From Treponema parvum (GTDB taxonomy: Bacteria > Spirochaetota > Spirochaetia > Treponematales > Treponemataceae): DNA of 64,000 bases. The stretch spans positions 2,108,001 through 2,172,000 of the forward strand of contig NZ_CP054142.1 in the NCBI RefSeq assembly GCF_017893965.1, in the 5' to 3' direction. Positions 1-9,137 of the stretch are shown piece after piece. The notes under the pieces are model-generated. The model worked only from the letters and a program-made list of their open reading frames with translations, had not been told where the DNA came from and made no database searches. Made by a program: the position numbers and the translations under genes. Every line of letters begins with the position of its first letter. Position 1 is the stretch's first letter.

Positions 1-1542
1 TCTTATCTGACCGCCTTCTCCGTAAGATTTTACCGAAGAAATCAAACCGTAGCGCGATCTGTCAAGAGTTTTACCGTAAAAATTTTCAAGTACTCTCGCA
101 AGAATCTCTTTAGGATTCGAATATATACCGGAACATAACTGTTCCGCGAGGTTTTCAAAAATAAAAGACGCCTTTACGTGATTTTCCGGATCGTTAATAT
201 CGCCCAAAACGGTCGCCTCAGAGACGCCGCCATTGAAACCGCCTGCCCCAGAAGGATCGGAAACGCTGCCGAGAAGATCGTCTTCCCCACATCGTTCGGA
301 TATGCCGTTCCGAACACTGTCCGCCTCAGCAGGCTCGGAAACACCGAGAGATACTTTAATCTCATCGAACAATCGTTTACGCTTTGCCTCAATAACTGCA
401 TCTACGGAAGGAATTTCTTCTTCGATCATTTCACCCTTGCTTGCGCGCCGCACAGCCGCTTGCATAAACTTAAGTTTTCTACGTTCGTCAGGCCTTACAA
501 AGGTTACTGCGCATCCCGACGAACCGGCGCGCCCCGTCCTGCCTATGCGATGAACATAGGTAGCTCCGTCAAAAGGCAAAGAATAATTTACAACGTGGCT
601 CAGCCCCGTAATGTCTATACCTCGGGCGGCTACATCCGTGGCTACAAGGACGCGCGTTTTTTTGCTTCTGAATCGCATAAGGATTTTTTCACGCTGAAGC
701 TGCGGAATATCGCCGTGCAGGGCGGAAGCTTCGTATCCGCGCTCGTCAAGCATGCGGCTTACGGCGTCCGCGTCGACCTTGGTCTGCGTAAACACAAGGC
801 CGTAAAAATCCGGAGAAATATCTATAAGGCGTACTAGAGCCTCTATCTTTTCATTTTCACGCACAACCCAATATTTTTGGTCAATTAAGAGCGGCTCTTC
901 CGTTATTCCTTCTTCTTCAATTATTTCATACTCGCCCATAAATTTATGAGCGATCTTGAGAATGGGTTCGGGCATAGTCGCGCTGAACAAAAGAATCCTG
1001 CTTGAAGGATTCGCCTTTGCAAAAATGGCTTCGATATCCTCGATAAACCCCATATCAAGCATTTCATCGCCTTCGTCAAGGATAAAATAATCGATTTTTT
1101 CAATGTTCAAACTGCCGCGTTCAAGATGATCCTGAATACGCCCCGGAGTTCCCACGACGATCTCCGCTCCGCGCTTTAAGTCCTTTATTTGCATTCCCAT
1201 GGAAGCGCCGCCGTAAACGACCGCCGATCTGGGATATTTATCAAAAACAAACGACTTTATTTCAGTGCAAGTCTGAACGGCAAGTTCCCGCGTAGGTTCA
1301 AGAATCAAAGCTCTCACATGGTCGCTTTGCTCTCTTAGCTCCTGAATAAGAGGAAGGGCGAAAGCCGCCGTCTTACCGGTGCCTGTGCGCGCCTTTGCAA
1401 TGATATTGGCGTCGCCGTTTAAAAGACGGGGAATCGCCAAAATTTGAATTGGAGAAGGCGTTTCAAAGCCTTTTTTAGTAACAGCGACAAGGGTCTTTTC
1501 GTCAAGACCCAAGTCTTCAAAAGAGATTTCTTCCGTTTCCAT
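1..1542 (-). CDS. DEAD-box ATP-dependent RNA helicase (3' end beyond window)
   Basis: An ATP-dependent RNA helicase of the DEAD-box family, which unwinds structured RNA in cold response, ribosome assembly or mRNA decay. Reading leftward from the ATG at 1542, the usual motifs appear in order: Q motif GFETPSPIQ (25-33), Walker A ARTGTGKT (51-58), PTREL (83-87), TPGR (132-135), DEGD in the DEAD position (156-159), then SAT, the second RecA domain and HRIGRTGR. An acidic linker and a further C-terminal region continue off the left edge, so the gene is incomplete. The DEGD variant is unusual but keeps both acidic residues. The start codon has only a weak ribosome site. The length and C-terminal region fit CsdA/DeaD-like helicases, but I cannot assign a specific member. 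Confidence 0.93.
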   Translation of the reverse strand, partial: METEEISFEDLGLDEKTLVAVTKKGFETPSPIQILAIPRLLNGDANIIAKARTGTGKTAAFALPLIQELREQSDHVRALILEPTRELAVQTCTEIKSFVFDKYPRSAVVYGGASMGMQIKDLKRGAEIVVGTPGRIQDHLERGSLNIEKIDYFILDEGDEMLDMGFIEDIEAIFAKANPSSRILLFSATMPEPILKIAHKFMGEYEIIEEEGITEEPLLIDQKYWVVRENEKIEALVRLIDISPDFYGLVFTQTKVDADAVSRMLDERGYEASALHGDIPQLQREKILMRFRSKKTRVLVATDVAARGIDITGLSHVVNYSLPFDGATYVHRIGRTGRAGSSGCAVTFVRPDERRKLKFMQAAVRRASKGEMIEEEIPSVDAVIEAKRKRLFDEIKVSLGVSEPAEADSVRNGISERCGEDDLLGSVSDPSGAGGFNGGVSEATVLGDINDPENHVKASFIFENLAEQLCSGIYSNPKEILARVLENFYGKTLDRSRYGLISSVKSYGEGGQIR

Positions 1543-1788
1543 CCGTTTCCCGGCGACAAGAAAAACTTGCCGCATATTACAATACTGTGTGACGAACCGC
1601 CGGAAACGCAAAAATATTCTATTCCTTTCCTTACAAAAACATTTAATATCGATGTCAAGGAAATTAAAGCCGCTGTTTAGACAGACCGTGCATTAGAGGC
1701 AGGCATAACACGCAGATAAGATCCGCACATTAACTACTTTGATCGTGCTCCGCTAATATATATAATAAGAGGAATAATTGCAAGAAGA

Positions 1789-2178
1789 GCTCGCGATTTC
1801 GAGCAGTGGCGCAGAAATCGCGGGCGCCTCTCATAAAAGAAAAAACGGCTCGGCCGGTTTTTCTACTTCAGACTTAAAAGAGCGATTTCGAGCAGTGGCG
1901 CAGAAATCGCGGGCGCCTCTCATAAAAGAAAAAACGGCTCGGCCGGTTTTTCTACTTCAGACTTAAAAGAGCGATTTCGAGCAGTGGCGCAGAAATCGCG
2001 GGCGCCTCTTATAAAAGAAAAACGGCTCGGCCGGTTTTTCTACTTTGGACTTAAACGAGCAAATCCGAGCAGGCGCAGGATTTGTGAGCGCCTCCTATAA
2101 AAGAAAAGCGGCTCGGCCGGTTTTTCTACTTCAGACTTAAAAGAGCGATTGCGCAGAAATCGCGAGCGCCTTTTCTTC
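1789..2178. repeat. 89-bp tandem repeat, about 4.5 copies
   Basis: Copies begin at about 1793, 1882, 1971, 2059 and 2144; the first three are nearly identical with a period of exactly 89, and the last two are shorter and diverged. Each unit holds two hairpins: GCGATTTC...GAAATCGC (8-bp stem, 13-nt loop) and CGGCTCGGCCG flanked by A and T runs, the second looking like an intrinsic terminator. The array lies downstream of the leftward ABC gene and upstream of the leftward helicase gene. No convincing protein is encoded; an open frame on the + strand simply runs through the repeats. Confidence 0.9.
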
Positions 2179-2230
2179 TCGAGAGTCTAGTATAAAGAAG
2201 GGATTCCCGGCACGGATGTCGGGGAAGTCC

Positions 2231-3985
2231 CTACATTCTCCACCGTTCCGCTTCATATTGTATATCCCACAGCCGCCGATATAGTCCCGCTTGTGCAATC
2301 AGCTCTTCATGAGCGCCGCGCTGACTGATTGTTCCGTTTTCCAGCACGAGAATCTGATCGGCGTTTTGTATGGTCGAAAGTTTGTGCGCAATCATAATCA
2401 CCGTTTTGTTTTTTAAAAGCTCCTGTAAAGCCGTTTGAATCAGCTGTTCATTTTCCGCATCGACATTTGCCGTTACCTCGTCCAAAAGGATAATCGGCGC
2501 ATCCTTGATAAGAGAACGCGCAATGGAAATACGCTGCTTTTCTCCGCCGGAAAGTCGTGCTCCCGCCTCACCGATAACCGTGTTGTAGCCATCTTCCATC
2601 GCTTCAATAAATTCCGCACAGCCTGCACGCCGAGCCGCTTCACGGACTTCTTCGAGCGTTGCGTCCGGCTGTCCGATACGGATATTGTTCAGCACGGTAT
2701 CATTAAATAAAAACATATCCTGAAATACAAAACTGATATTCTTCAACAAGTGTTCGTACGAGAGCGCTTTTACTGCCTTACCGCCGATGCTGATCTCCCC
2801 ATGCCCGGGCCGGATATCCCAAAAGCGTGCAATCAAATTCGTAACCGTTGTTTTGCCGCCTCCCGAAAGTCCGACAAGAGCCGTCGTCGTTCCTTCCGGT
2901 GCGCAAAAACTAACATCTCGCAATACCGGCGTTTTATTGTATGCAAAATTCACATGCTCAAAACAAATATCGTACCGCTCAAGTTTTTCCGTGCCGGAAA
3001 TATCTTCTAACTTAGGAATCGTCTTAATTTGATTCATCCGGTCGATGGACTGCTGCGTCATCTTTGCAAAGATACTGAATATCCCCATCGCTTCGGCGCC
3101 GGTAAAAAGACTGAACGAGGCAAGCATCAATAAAAAGGCTTGCGGAAATACGAAGTCCTTGTGCAATAGAAACAGTCCGGAAAGAAATACAATCCCCGTC
3201 GTAATGAGCCGAAAACATAATTGATACATGCCTATCGGCGGGATATGAACAAATTCTCCTCGCACGGAAAATGCGCGCAATCTTTCATAAGCGTTTTGTG
3301 TTTTAGAAAATTGTTTTTCCGTCATGTTGTAGGATTTCAATACGGGCAGTCCCTTGATAAATTCAATCGTATCCTCCGTTACCTGTCCGATCAATTTTTG
3401 CCGGTTCAGCTTGAGCGCATCCTGCCGTGTTGCAAGATATCGGTAGGCAAACCATGTCGGAATGAGCAAGACAAGCACGAGCAAAAAAATACGGTAATCA
3501 AATGAGAGGCAGATCATAAGCGCGATGACAAATACCGGAATGCCGACTGCAACTTTTTCAATGACACCTATGCCTTCTATTTCCAAAAACGCCGCGTCCG
3601 AGGTAATCGTCGAAACCACATCGCCCAAATTCTTTTCATTAAAAAAACCGAGCGGCACCTTCCGCAATTCCTTCCCCAACGTTTTGCGCTCTTCCGCCAT
3701 ACACTTATACCCCGCGCCCGACCGCAGACGCGAAACAAGGTAGCGCAGCACGATGCGGACAAGAATACTCGCCAGCATAATCAGCGAATACCGGATCATT
3801 ACCGGCATCGTCAAAGCCTCCGCAACATCAGGATTAAATTCCGGCATCCGCGCGGTAATATGAAACGCTGCCAGCAAAGGAACCACAATCAGCCAGCCGT
3901 CAAAAAAGCTCAACACAAGCGAAGCATACAGCTCTCTTTTTTGCCCGCTCATCAACTTGATAAAATCCCGTACTGTTTTTAACAT
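2231..3985 (-). CDS. ABC exporter-fold permease/ATPase half-transporter
   Basis: A 584-residue fused membrane and ATPase half-transporter, expected in the inner membrane as a heterodimer. Hydrophobic segments lie near 20-44, 60-85, 145-180 and 255-300. The ATPase domain has Walker A GLSGGGKT (372-379), Q-loop Q422, signature LSGGE (478-482), Walker B IILLDE (498-503) and switch His534. ATG 3985 is preceded by a GGGGGA ribosome site. Sequence and length match the second gene of the intact pair (17261-19003), so its natural partner is the gene at 10869-12758, from which it is now separated by the defence island. The AraC-plus-two-ABC arrangement resembles YbtPQ-type siderophore/metal uptake loci; that substrate is inference. 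Confidence 0.93.
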   Translation of the reverse strand: MLKTVRDFIKLMSGQKRELYASLVLSFFDGWLIVVPLLAAFHITARMPEFNPDVAEALTMPVMIRYSLIMLASILVRIVLRYLVSRLRSGAGYKCMAEERKTLGKELRKVPLGFFNEKNLGDVVSTITSDAAFLEIEGIGVIEKVAVGIPVFVIALMICLSFDYRIFLLVLVLLIPTWFAYRYLATRQDALKLNRQKLIGQVTEDTIEFIKGLPVLKSYNMTEKQFSKTQNAYERLRAFSVRGEFVHIPPIGMYQLCFRLITTGIVFLSGLFLLHKDFVFPQAFLLMLASFSLFTGAEAMGIFSIFAKMTQQSIDRMNQIKTIPKLEDISGTEKLERYDICFEHVNFAYNKTPVLRDVSFCAPEGTTTALVGLSGGGKTTVTNLIARFWDIRPGHGEISIGGKAVKALSYEHLLKNISFVFQDMFLFNDTVLNNIRIGQPDATLEEVREAARRAGCAEFIEAMEDGYNTVIGEAGARLSGGEKQRISIARSLIKDAPIILLDEVTANVDAENEQLIQTALQELLKNKTVIMIAHKLSTIQNADQILVLENGTISQRGAHEELIAQAGLYRRLWDIQYEAERWRM

Positions 3986-4151
3986 ACCGATTCCCCCATT
4001 TCTGCAATTCTATATCATTTTCCCGTCCGCTGTCCGTATAACAAACGAAACATTGTCTTCCTGCGATATATTTTAACTGCAAGCATAAGTGGGGGAAGTA
4101 AATGAACATGATTGCATTTTTTAATTATAATATTATGATTTCGGGCGTGCC

Positions 4152-4293
4152 GGTTTACGCCGCACAATTATGTGCCGCGGCGTAAACCGTCGGGCTTTTC
4201 GCTTGTAGCTTTTTGCCGTTACTGCATTATAGAAGCAGTGTTTCGCCTCACGTCGAAAACTGCTTTTGCTACGTATCAACGGCAAAAAGGCTA
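4152..4293. repeat. Nested palindromes upstream of the ABC gene
   Basis: The stretch 3986-4520 has no supportable gene. It contains a perfect 12-bp inverted repeat (GGTTTACGCCGC at 4152-4163, complement at 4177-4188) and a second, larger two-tier palindrome: outer arms 4206-4220 and 4278-4293 (TAGCTTTTTGCCGTT and its near complement), inner arms 4235-4243 and 4256-4263. The rest (4294-4520) shows nothing recognisable. The segment just before the ABC gene (about 4040-4110) is alignable with the segment upstream of the partner ABC gene (about 12800-12860). Confidence 0.7.
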
Positions 4294-4520
4294 CCGCTGC
4301 AATCCCTCACGCTGTCCAAGAATTGACATCCTTGTCCGTTTGAGAAAGGAACATTTGAGGCTCTGCTGAACATGAGTTCGCTTGGAACCAGCGGTATCCG
4401 TGACAAGAATATGCACGACAGACGAGCTTATGTCAGAACCGTCATCTTCTGTGAAAAATTTAAAAATTTATATAATCTTAGTTTCGATATCGTATGAGCA
4501 ATATACGTATACAATAAGTT

Positions 4521-5558
4521 CTATTTTTCTTCGTTGTAATACACTTTGTAGAATTTACCTTTTTTGTCCGTACCTTGTTCGATGTTTTGACTGTTACCAT
4601 CGATAACGATTTTGATTTTTTTATCCAGTTGGATGACCCGTTTGAACGATCGCTGCTGTTTTTTTCGTGCGGTTTCGGAAATAGAAAAGCTATTGTTTAT
4701 TGATGTGCCGCTTTCATCTTCGCAGCGTTGTTTGTAGTGATAGAATTTTTCAATGATATCGGGTTCAATCATAACTTCATTGGTAAAGTCATCAATATCA
4801 CAAGTATCTTTATCTTTAAAAAAATCCAAAGATTTATTCAAAAGATCAATTTGATCGGCTTTTGAAGTGCCTAACTCCTTGGGCAACTCTTGTGTAACAA
4901 AGTTTTTTGCTAAAGTCATAAAATTTTGCGTATTGGTATATTCATCTTTTCGGCGGCAGACATGTAGAAAATCATTAAGCCAATAGCGGGCTTCAACGCC
5001 TCTTCCGGCGTTATCTACTACAGCAACTATATAACCATTCTCACGATCTTTGTTAAAAATAAGGCACCCTTTATCCAGTTTTTTAATATTGATACCTTTT
5101 TCAGTCTGTAAGTTAAAATTATCGTTTTCCTGTAGAACTTTTAAAAAGGTGTCTTTATTTTCAGATTTAAATAAACCTACTGCATCGAGCGTTTCGCTGT
5201 CTAAAATACAATCTTTAAAATAAACGGTATAAAACTCGCCACCCTTAATTTTAGGATGAGTGCTTTGTTCATAGAGGTGCTTGGCTAAATTGACGGATTG
5301 TTCATAAAGTTGTTCTCCATTGTCAAAAATTTTTGAAACATAGGTATATACTTCGTTCAAAGCTAAATCACTTTCATGATAAAACTGATAAAATTCTTCA
5401 GAATCGAAAGGAGTGAGGAAGTAGGATATTAAGTTTTTCTCCATATCCGGATTAATTTCAATTATATCTGTTGACAATATAATATTATCCTGATTTAATT
5501 TATTACCAGTTATATGAAGTATAAGTTTCTTTATTGAAAGATATTCCGTATACAACAT
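4521..5558 (-). CDS. Nucleoid-associated protein, NdpA/YejK family
   Basis: A 345-residue protein recognisable as the 37-kDa nucleoid-associated family (NdpA/YejK). Visible family landmarks are HPKIKGGEFYTVYF, VGLFKSENKDTFLKV, INIKKLDKGCLIFNK, DNAGRGVEARYWLNDFL and a C-terminal block ending GKFYKVYYNE. Members are DNA-binding, dimeric and poorly understood. ATG 5558 has a good ribosome site (GGAGGT, 8 nt upstream), and the first 28 bases overlap the end of the upstream membrane-protein gene, indicating translational coupling. The unit is much more AT-rich than the flanking ABC genes. Within this operon it is the third gene; the first gene encodes a divergent relative of the same family. Confidence 0.82.
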   Translation of the reverse strand: MLYTEYLSIKKLILHITGNKLNQDNIILSTDIIEINPDMEKNLISYFLTPFDSEEFYQFYHESDLALNEVYTYVSKIFDNGEQLYEQSVNLAKHLYEQSTHPKIKGGEFYTVYFKDCILDSETLDAVGLFKSENKDTFLKVLQENDNFNLQTEKGINIKKLDKGCLIFNKDRENGYIVAVVDNAGRGVEARYWLNDFLHVCRRKDEYTNTQNFMTLAKNFVTQELPKELGTSKADQIDLLNKSLDFFKDKDTCDIDDFTNEVMIEPDIIEKFYHYKQRCEDESGTSINNSFSISETARKKQQRSFKRVIQLDKKIKIVIDGNSQNIEQGTDKKGKFYKVYYNEEK

Positions 5559-7069
5559 ATCAATGCACCTCCAATGTCAGGATTTGAAACATTATTACTA
5601 TTGCTATTATTATCCAAATAGATTATATATAAAAATACACCTAATCCTATGATAGACAAGAACCATAAAATAGAATAGTATTTCTTTTGTTTTTTTACAA
5701 AATGAGCATTTGTATCATTTTTTTGCGGGTCACACTCTTCAAAGATATTTTCTAATTCTATATCACTTAAAACATCCTTATACCGCTCTTTTATTTGATT
5801 ATAATGTTTATTGTATAAGTTAAGCTTTTGTGTTAATTCCCAGCGTGAATATATAAGTAATCCGAATGATATCAATAAAAAGAGCGATGACAAGCCGATG
5901 ATTTCATTTGTAAATCCATGTGTAAAATCTCCATTTGATACAACTTCAATAACTATGACTGATATAAAAAAAGAAACTAATGTTAATATATTTTTTTTAA
6001 AATCTCCGATAAATGTATCCATTATATTCATAATTTTTTCTTGGAGATTTATAAGTAATTCTGATAACTGATTTCTCATTTCAAGGTATTGTGTTACATT
6101 TTGCTTTTCATATATCTTGTAATTTGAAAGTATAGATTCAAAAGCCAAAGGATTAAGTTGTAATGTCATGCAACTAATATTTAATGATATAATATTTCTA
6201 GCAATATTTATTTTATCTGTACTATTTCCACCTAAATATATCCATCGATAAATATCATATATTGCTCTACAAGAATTTATATCTACTTTGATATTAGAGA
6301 TTGTTTTTATGTCAATTTGTTCACTTAGTGTTTTAAAACCATTGATCTTATACTCATAGACATCATTTTTAAAGATTGAATAATCAAATATAAAATTGCA
6401 CATATAAATTATGCACGCCTTTAAAAAAGTTTTTTGTAAGGAATTCGTTACATCTATTTCGGAGCAATACAAATCTTCAGGAATGAGATTATATTTTTTC
6501 ATTTCACTGTAACATAATTTTCTGGCATCATTTATTCTATTCCTTTTGATAATACTTTCGATGCCTGATATATTGCCTGTAGCATTTTTAGGAATAAAAG
6601 AGATTGTAGTTGTACTCCATTGAGAATAATTTTCATCTTGAATTTCAAAAATAAGAAAACCATTTAATCTATTATTAATCACTTCAAGAAATTGCGATAA
6701 TGATAATTCATTGATATATTTAGTAAAATTATTAATATCATATATTGATAAATAATTTTCTTTAATATATTTTGCTATATGAATTTTAATTCTGGCATGC
6801 TGAATATTCTTTAAACGAAATTCATCAATAAAATCATTCCAGCTATTTTTAAGTTTTGAGAGATAAGATATTGTTTCTTCATTTTCGGAAACATAGATGG
6901 CAATTTGGTCACGAGCATTTAAAAATTCACATATATTTTGTTGTGATAATATTTTGACAAAATCTTTTACTTCATATACAGCAACTACCTCATCACAATC
7001 TTCTTTTTCTGATATTAATTCAAAAGATGTGGAAAATAAACTTATTATATTATAACAGATCTTACTCAT
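5531..7069 (-). CDS. Unknown membrane protein between two YejK-like genes
   Basis: A 512-residue protein I do not recognise. Residues 1-355 are predicted soluble and rich in Ile, Asn and Lys; three hydrophobic segments follow at about 359-378, 388-408 and 464-485. The 409-460 stretch between the last two is charged and probably helical (RYKDVLSDIELENIFEECD). The start overlaps the upstream gene by 8 bp and the end overlaps the downstream YejK gene by 28 bp, so the three genes are almost certainly one operon. Very low GC marks it as acquired. A DNA-binding protein coupled to a membrane protein is the logic of some anti-phage systems (Kiwa is one), but there is no sequence evidence here that this protein is KwaA. 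Confidence 0.85.
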   Translation of the reverse strand: MSKICYNIISLFSTSFELISEKEDCDEVVAVYEVKDFVKILSQQNICEFLNARDQIAIYVSENEETISYLSKLKNSWNDFIDEFRLKNIQHARIKIHIAKYIKENYLSIYDINNFTKYINELSLSQFLEVINNRLNGFLIFEIQDENYSQWSTTTISFIPKNATGNISGIESIIKRNRINDARKLCYSEMKKYNLIPEDLYCSEIDVTNSLQKTFLKACIIYMCNFIFDYSIFKNDVYEYKINGFKTLSEQIDIKTISNIKVDINSCRAIYDIYRWIYLGGNSTDKINIARNIISLNISCMTLQLNPLAFESILSNYKIYEKQNVTQYLEMRNQLSELLINLQEKIMNIMDTFIGDFKKNILTLVSFFISVIVIEVVSNGDFTHGFTNEIIGLSSLFLLISFGLLIYSRWELTQKLNLYNKHYNQIKERYKDVLSDIELENIFEECDPQKNDTNAHFVKKQKKYYSILWFLSIIGLGVFLYIIYLDNNSNSNNVSNPDIGGALICCIRNIFQ

Positions 7070-8108
7070 TTTGTTCTCTGTCCAGACCTATCGCGTATTG
7101 ATATCCCTCAGAACTCAAAATCATAATATATTCTTTACCTTCATCATCTCTATGGGGCTTAATAACTCTATTAATATCTAATATGTCTTGCTTGAGTTTT
7201 AATTCTATTCCTTCAGAGAGAAAAATGGTATCTTTGAATTTATCTGTTATTACAGTCGGTGTTTTTTGGAATGAATTATCAAAACCATGTTTTTGGGGTA
7301 GTCTTTCAATTTTTATCTTTATATTTTCAATATTTAAAGAATTATCAAAAGGTTGATAATTTCCAATGATAACATCCTTATAATGATTTATATCAAAATC
7401 ACCATCTGTTCTAAAATAGGCAATAGTAGCATTTCTTAAATATAGATAATCTTGTTTGTGTTTACGCCTTAAAGGTTCAATTATATCTTTTTTTATGGCA
7501 TCATATGCTGTCTTTGTATTTTTTATATCGTCCCTTACTTCACTTAATTCTAAAAAGTTTTTCCACCAATAAGCTGCTTTTTTAGAATTAGCATCATATG
7601 TCAATATTTTTGTATATTCAAATTTATAATCAAAATATGAAACATTCATAATAAAGGATTTAAATATCTTCTTTTTAGTTGGTAATCCGCTTTTCTTTTC
7701 TCCACTTAGTTCTTCCAAAAATTCTGTATAATCAGCTTTTGTAATAATCAACTTGTATTCGGTTTCTGTCATTTTTGTAAATGAAATCATTAAAATCCCT
7801 TTAGGAATTTCTTTGTCTAAATGTGCAATTTTTTCTTTTGTATCATTTTCAACCGATAGTAATTTTTCTGCCAACAACTTGCATACATCATCTCTACTAT
7901 TATTGTTTTGAATAATATTATCAATATGGGTTTTAGTTGTTTGCAAATTTGGGTCAAAAATATATTCTCTATCTCCTTTAGTATCTACACAATTAGTAAT
8001 CAAGTCCCAAATATAACCTTGAATATTTTGTTTATTTGCAAAAGATTCAACAGATACTGTATTTTCCTCATTATCCACTTTTAATAAGTTATAAAATATT
8101 ATTTCCAT
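7062..8108 (-). CDS. Divergent NdpA/YejK-like nucleoid-associated protein
   Basis: A 348-residue protein. The start is ATG 8108, because a strong ribosome site (GAGGGGGG) lies 8 nt upstream; a longer reading to 8165 would only translate the tail of a neighbouring remnant. The order of features matches the YejK family and the third gene of this operon: a central ILMISF...YKLIITKADYTEFLEEL block, then KAAYWWKNFLEL in the position of EARYWLNDFL, and a C-terminal EGIELKL...DDEGKEYIMIL block like the IKIVIDG...DKKGKFYKVYY end of its partner. The relationship is my reading by eye. First gene of the three-gene AT-rich operon. Confidence 0.75.
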   Translation of the reverse strand: MEIIFYNLLKVDNEENTVSVESFANKQNIQGYIWDLITNCVDTKGDREYIFDPNLQTTKTHIDNIIQNNNSRDDVCKLLAEKLLSVENDTKEKIAHLDKEIPKGILMISFTKMTETEYKLIITKADYTEFLEELSGEKKSGLPTKKKIFKSFIMNVSYFDYKFEYTKILTYDANSKKAAYWWKNFLELSEVRDDIKNTKTAYDAIKKDIIEPLRRKHKQDYLYLRNATIAYFRTDGDFDINHYKDVIIGNYQPFDNSLNIENIKIKIERLPQKHGFDNSFQKTPTVITDKFKDTIFLSEGIELKLKQDILDINRVIKPHRDDEGKEYIMILSSEGYQYAIGLDREQNE

Positions 8109-8122
8109 ATTAATTTCCCCCC

Positions 8123-8308
8123 TCACAACCACTTTTCCAATATCATTTTTTTCTTTTCTGCGCAAGCAGCTATCATCCCTTTTGCAGACGCAATCTCGGA
8201 TTCGTAGATCGCTATCTCTTTGATGACCTTCCGCTGCTCTTCAATCGGATCCGCTTGCACCGAAAGGCTTTTAATTCTGTCAATCGAGGCTCTGTAACTA
8301 CGGCTAAA
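8123..8308 (-). pseudogene. C-terminal remnant of a type I R-M subunit
   Basis: Translated leftward from 8308 to a TGA at 8123-8125 this gives about 60 codons including IDRIKSL, PIEEQRKVIKEIAIYE, IAAACAEKK-like and ILEKWL at the end. That pattern (EEQ..I..EI..YE..I..A...M..C..KK..IL..WL) is the typical C-terminus of type I modification/specificity proteins. It has no start codon and an in-frame stop immediately upstream. Its stop codon sits against the ribosome site of the YejK-like operon. It indicates that a type I restriction locus once occupied this site. Confidence 0.7.
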
Positions 8309-8356
8309 TCAGACTTTTTATTTTCTTATCTATCATACACAAATTCCGATTTTTTT

Positions 8357-9133
8357 CTATCTATGCTGTGCAAAATACGCATCGATTTCGGGGCGCAATT
8401 CAATTCCGACTTTCTCAAAAATATTCAACAATGCTTCGTATGATCCGGTGCCGCCTAAAAAGTCCCAAAATTCTGCCGCAACTTTTAGCTCATATTCCAA
8501 ATCAATCATCCCTCGCATTGTCCAGCGACCGTATTCTTTCGGTTCATACGGATTATACGGAATTGCAAGAAGTGTATGGATATGAGCTGTCGGATGTTCA
8601 GCAAGTGTTACCGCGACCCATTTCAAAAGCGTGCGTTTAAACTCTATAAACCCACCTTTATTTGGTTTGGCTGTTTTTATATCGATAAGGAAAATTTCAT
8701 CATTCTTTGAAACAAGTTTTATATCAACTTTTGTCGGTTTTACTTCTTTCATTTCTCCTTTTTGGCATACCGCCCGTATCCGTTCAATTTCTTGAAGTTT
8801 GTTCGGTAGTTGCCGTCCTGTTTCAAGATCGTCCATAATAGTCTGAATGATATTTTGCGCTTCACTTGAAATAGTTTTTCCGGCTGTTTGTTGCTTTTCA
8901 GCGCTTTTAAATGCTGTTTTTGCAAGAGCAGCCGCTACCGGTTCAAAAATAGTTGTACCGAAATTTGTATTTAGGGAATGAATAAACGAAAACAATGCCA
9001 TTCTGTCTTTTCCTAATAAGCGGGTATGAAAAGGCATAACGGCAGGTTCGGGATTATAATGCGTAAATTTATTCCGTAAGCTTTGTTTTAAAATCTCTTC
9101 AATTTCAGTCATTTGTGTATTTGTAAGACTCAT
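8357..9133 (-). CDS. Type II restriction endonuclease, TdeIII-like
   Basis: A 258-residue protein with a PD-(D/E)XK-type core: VDIKL with Asp137, then IFLIDIK with Asp151 and Lys153. The C-terminal half (IPYNPYEPKEYGRWTMRG, EFWDFLGGTGSYEALL, IELRPEIDAYF) matches my recollection of the TdeIII restriction enzyme family, first described in Treponema denticola. It would cut unmodified double-stranded DNA. The start at 9133 lies 4 nt after the stop of the methyltransferase gene, with GGAGATG inside that gene as ribosome site, so the two are co-translated and form one R-M unit. The recognition site cannot be read from sequence; TdeIII itself is associated with a GGNCC-type site, which I have not verified here. 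Confidence 0.78.
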   Translation of the reverse strand: MSLTNTQMTEIEEILKQSLRNKFTHYNPEPAVMPFHTRLLGKDRMALFSFIHSLNTNFGTTIFEPVAAALAKTAFKSAEKQQTAGKTISSEAQNIIQTIMDDLETGRQLPNKLQEIERIRAVCQKGEMKEVKPTKVDIKLVSKNDEIFLIDIKTAKPNKGGFIEFKRTLLKWVAVTLAEHPTAHIHTLLAIPYNPYEPKEYGRWTMRGMIDLEYELKVAAEFWDFLGGTGSYEALLNIFEKVGIELRPEIDAYFAQHR

Positions 9134-9137
9134 CTTT

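Noticed and set aside
178-837. 219-codon open frame on the + strand
   Set aside because: It lies wholly antisense within the helicase gene, whose motifs are unambiguous on the other strand.
1543-1680. Coding-like frame on the + strand ending at 1680
   Set aside because: Codon use looks plausible, but it has no start of its own outside the helicase gene and no recognised family.
1789-2178. CRISPR array
   Set aside because: The whole 89-bp unit is repeated with no variable spacers, and no cas genes are near.
4521-8108. Assignment of the trio to Kiwa
   Set aside because: The membrane protein is much larger than KwaA with helices only at the C-terminus, and I see no clear DUF4868 signature.
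8109-8165. N-terminal extension of the first YejK-like protein
   Set aside because: The extra codons are the remnant type I gene in another frame; a strong ribosome site marks ATG 8108 instead.
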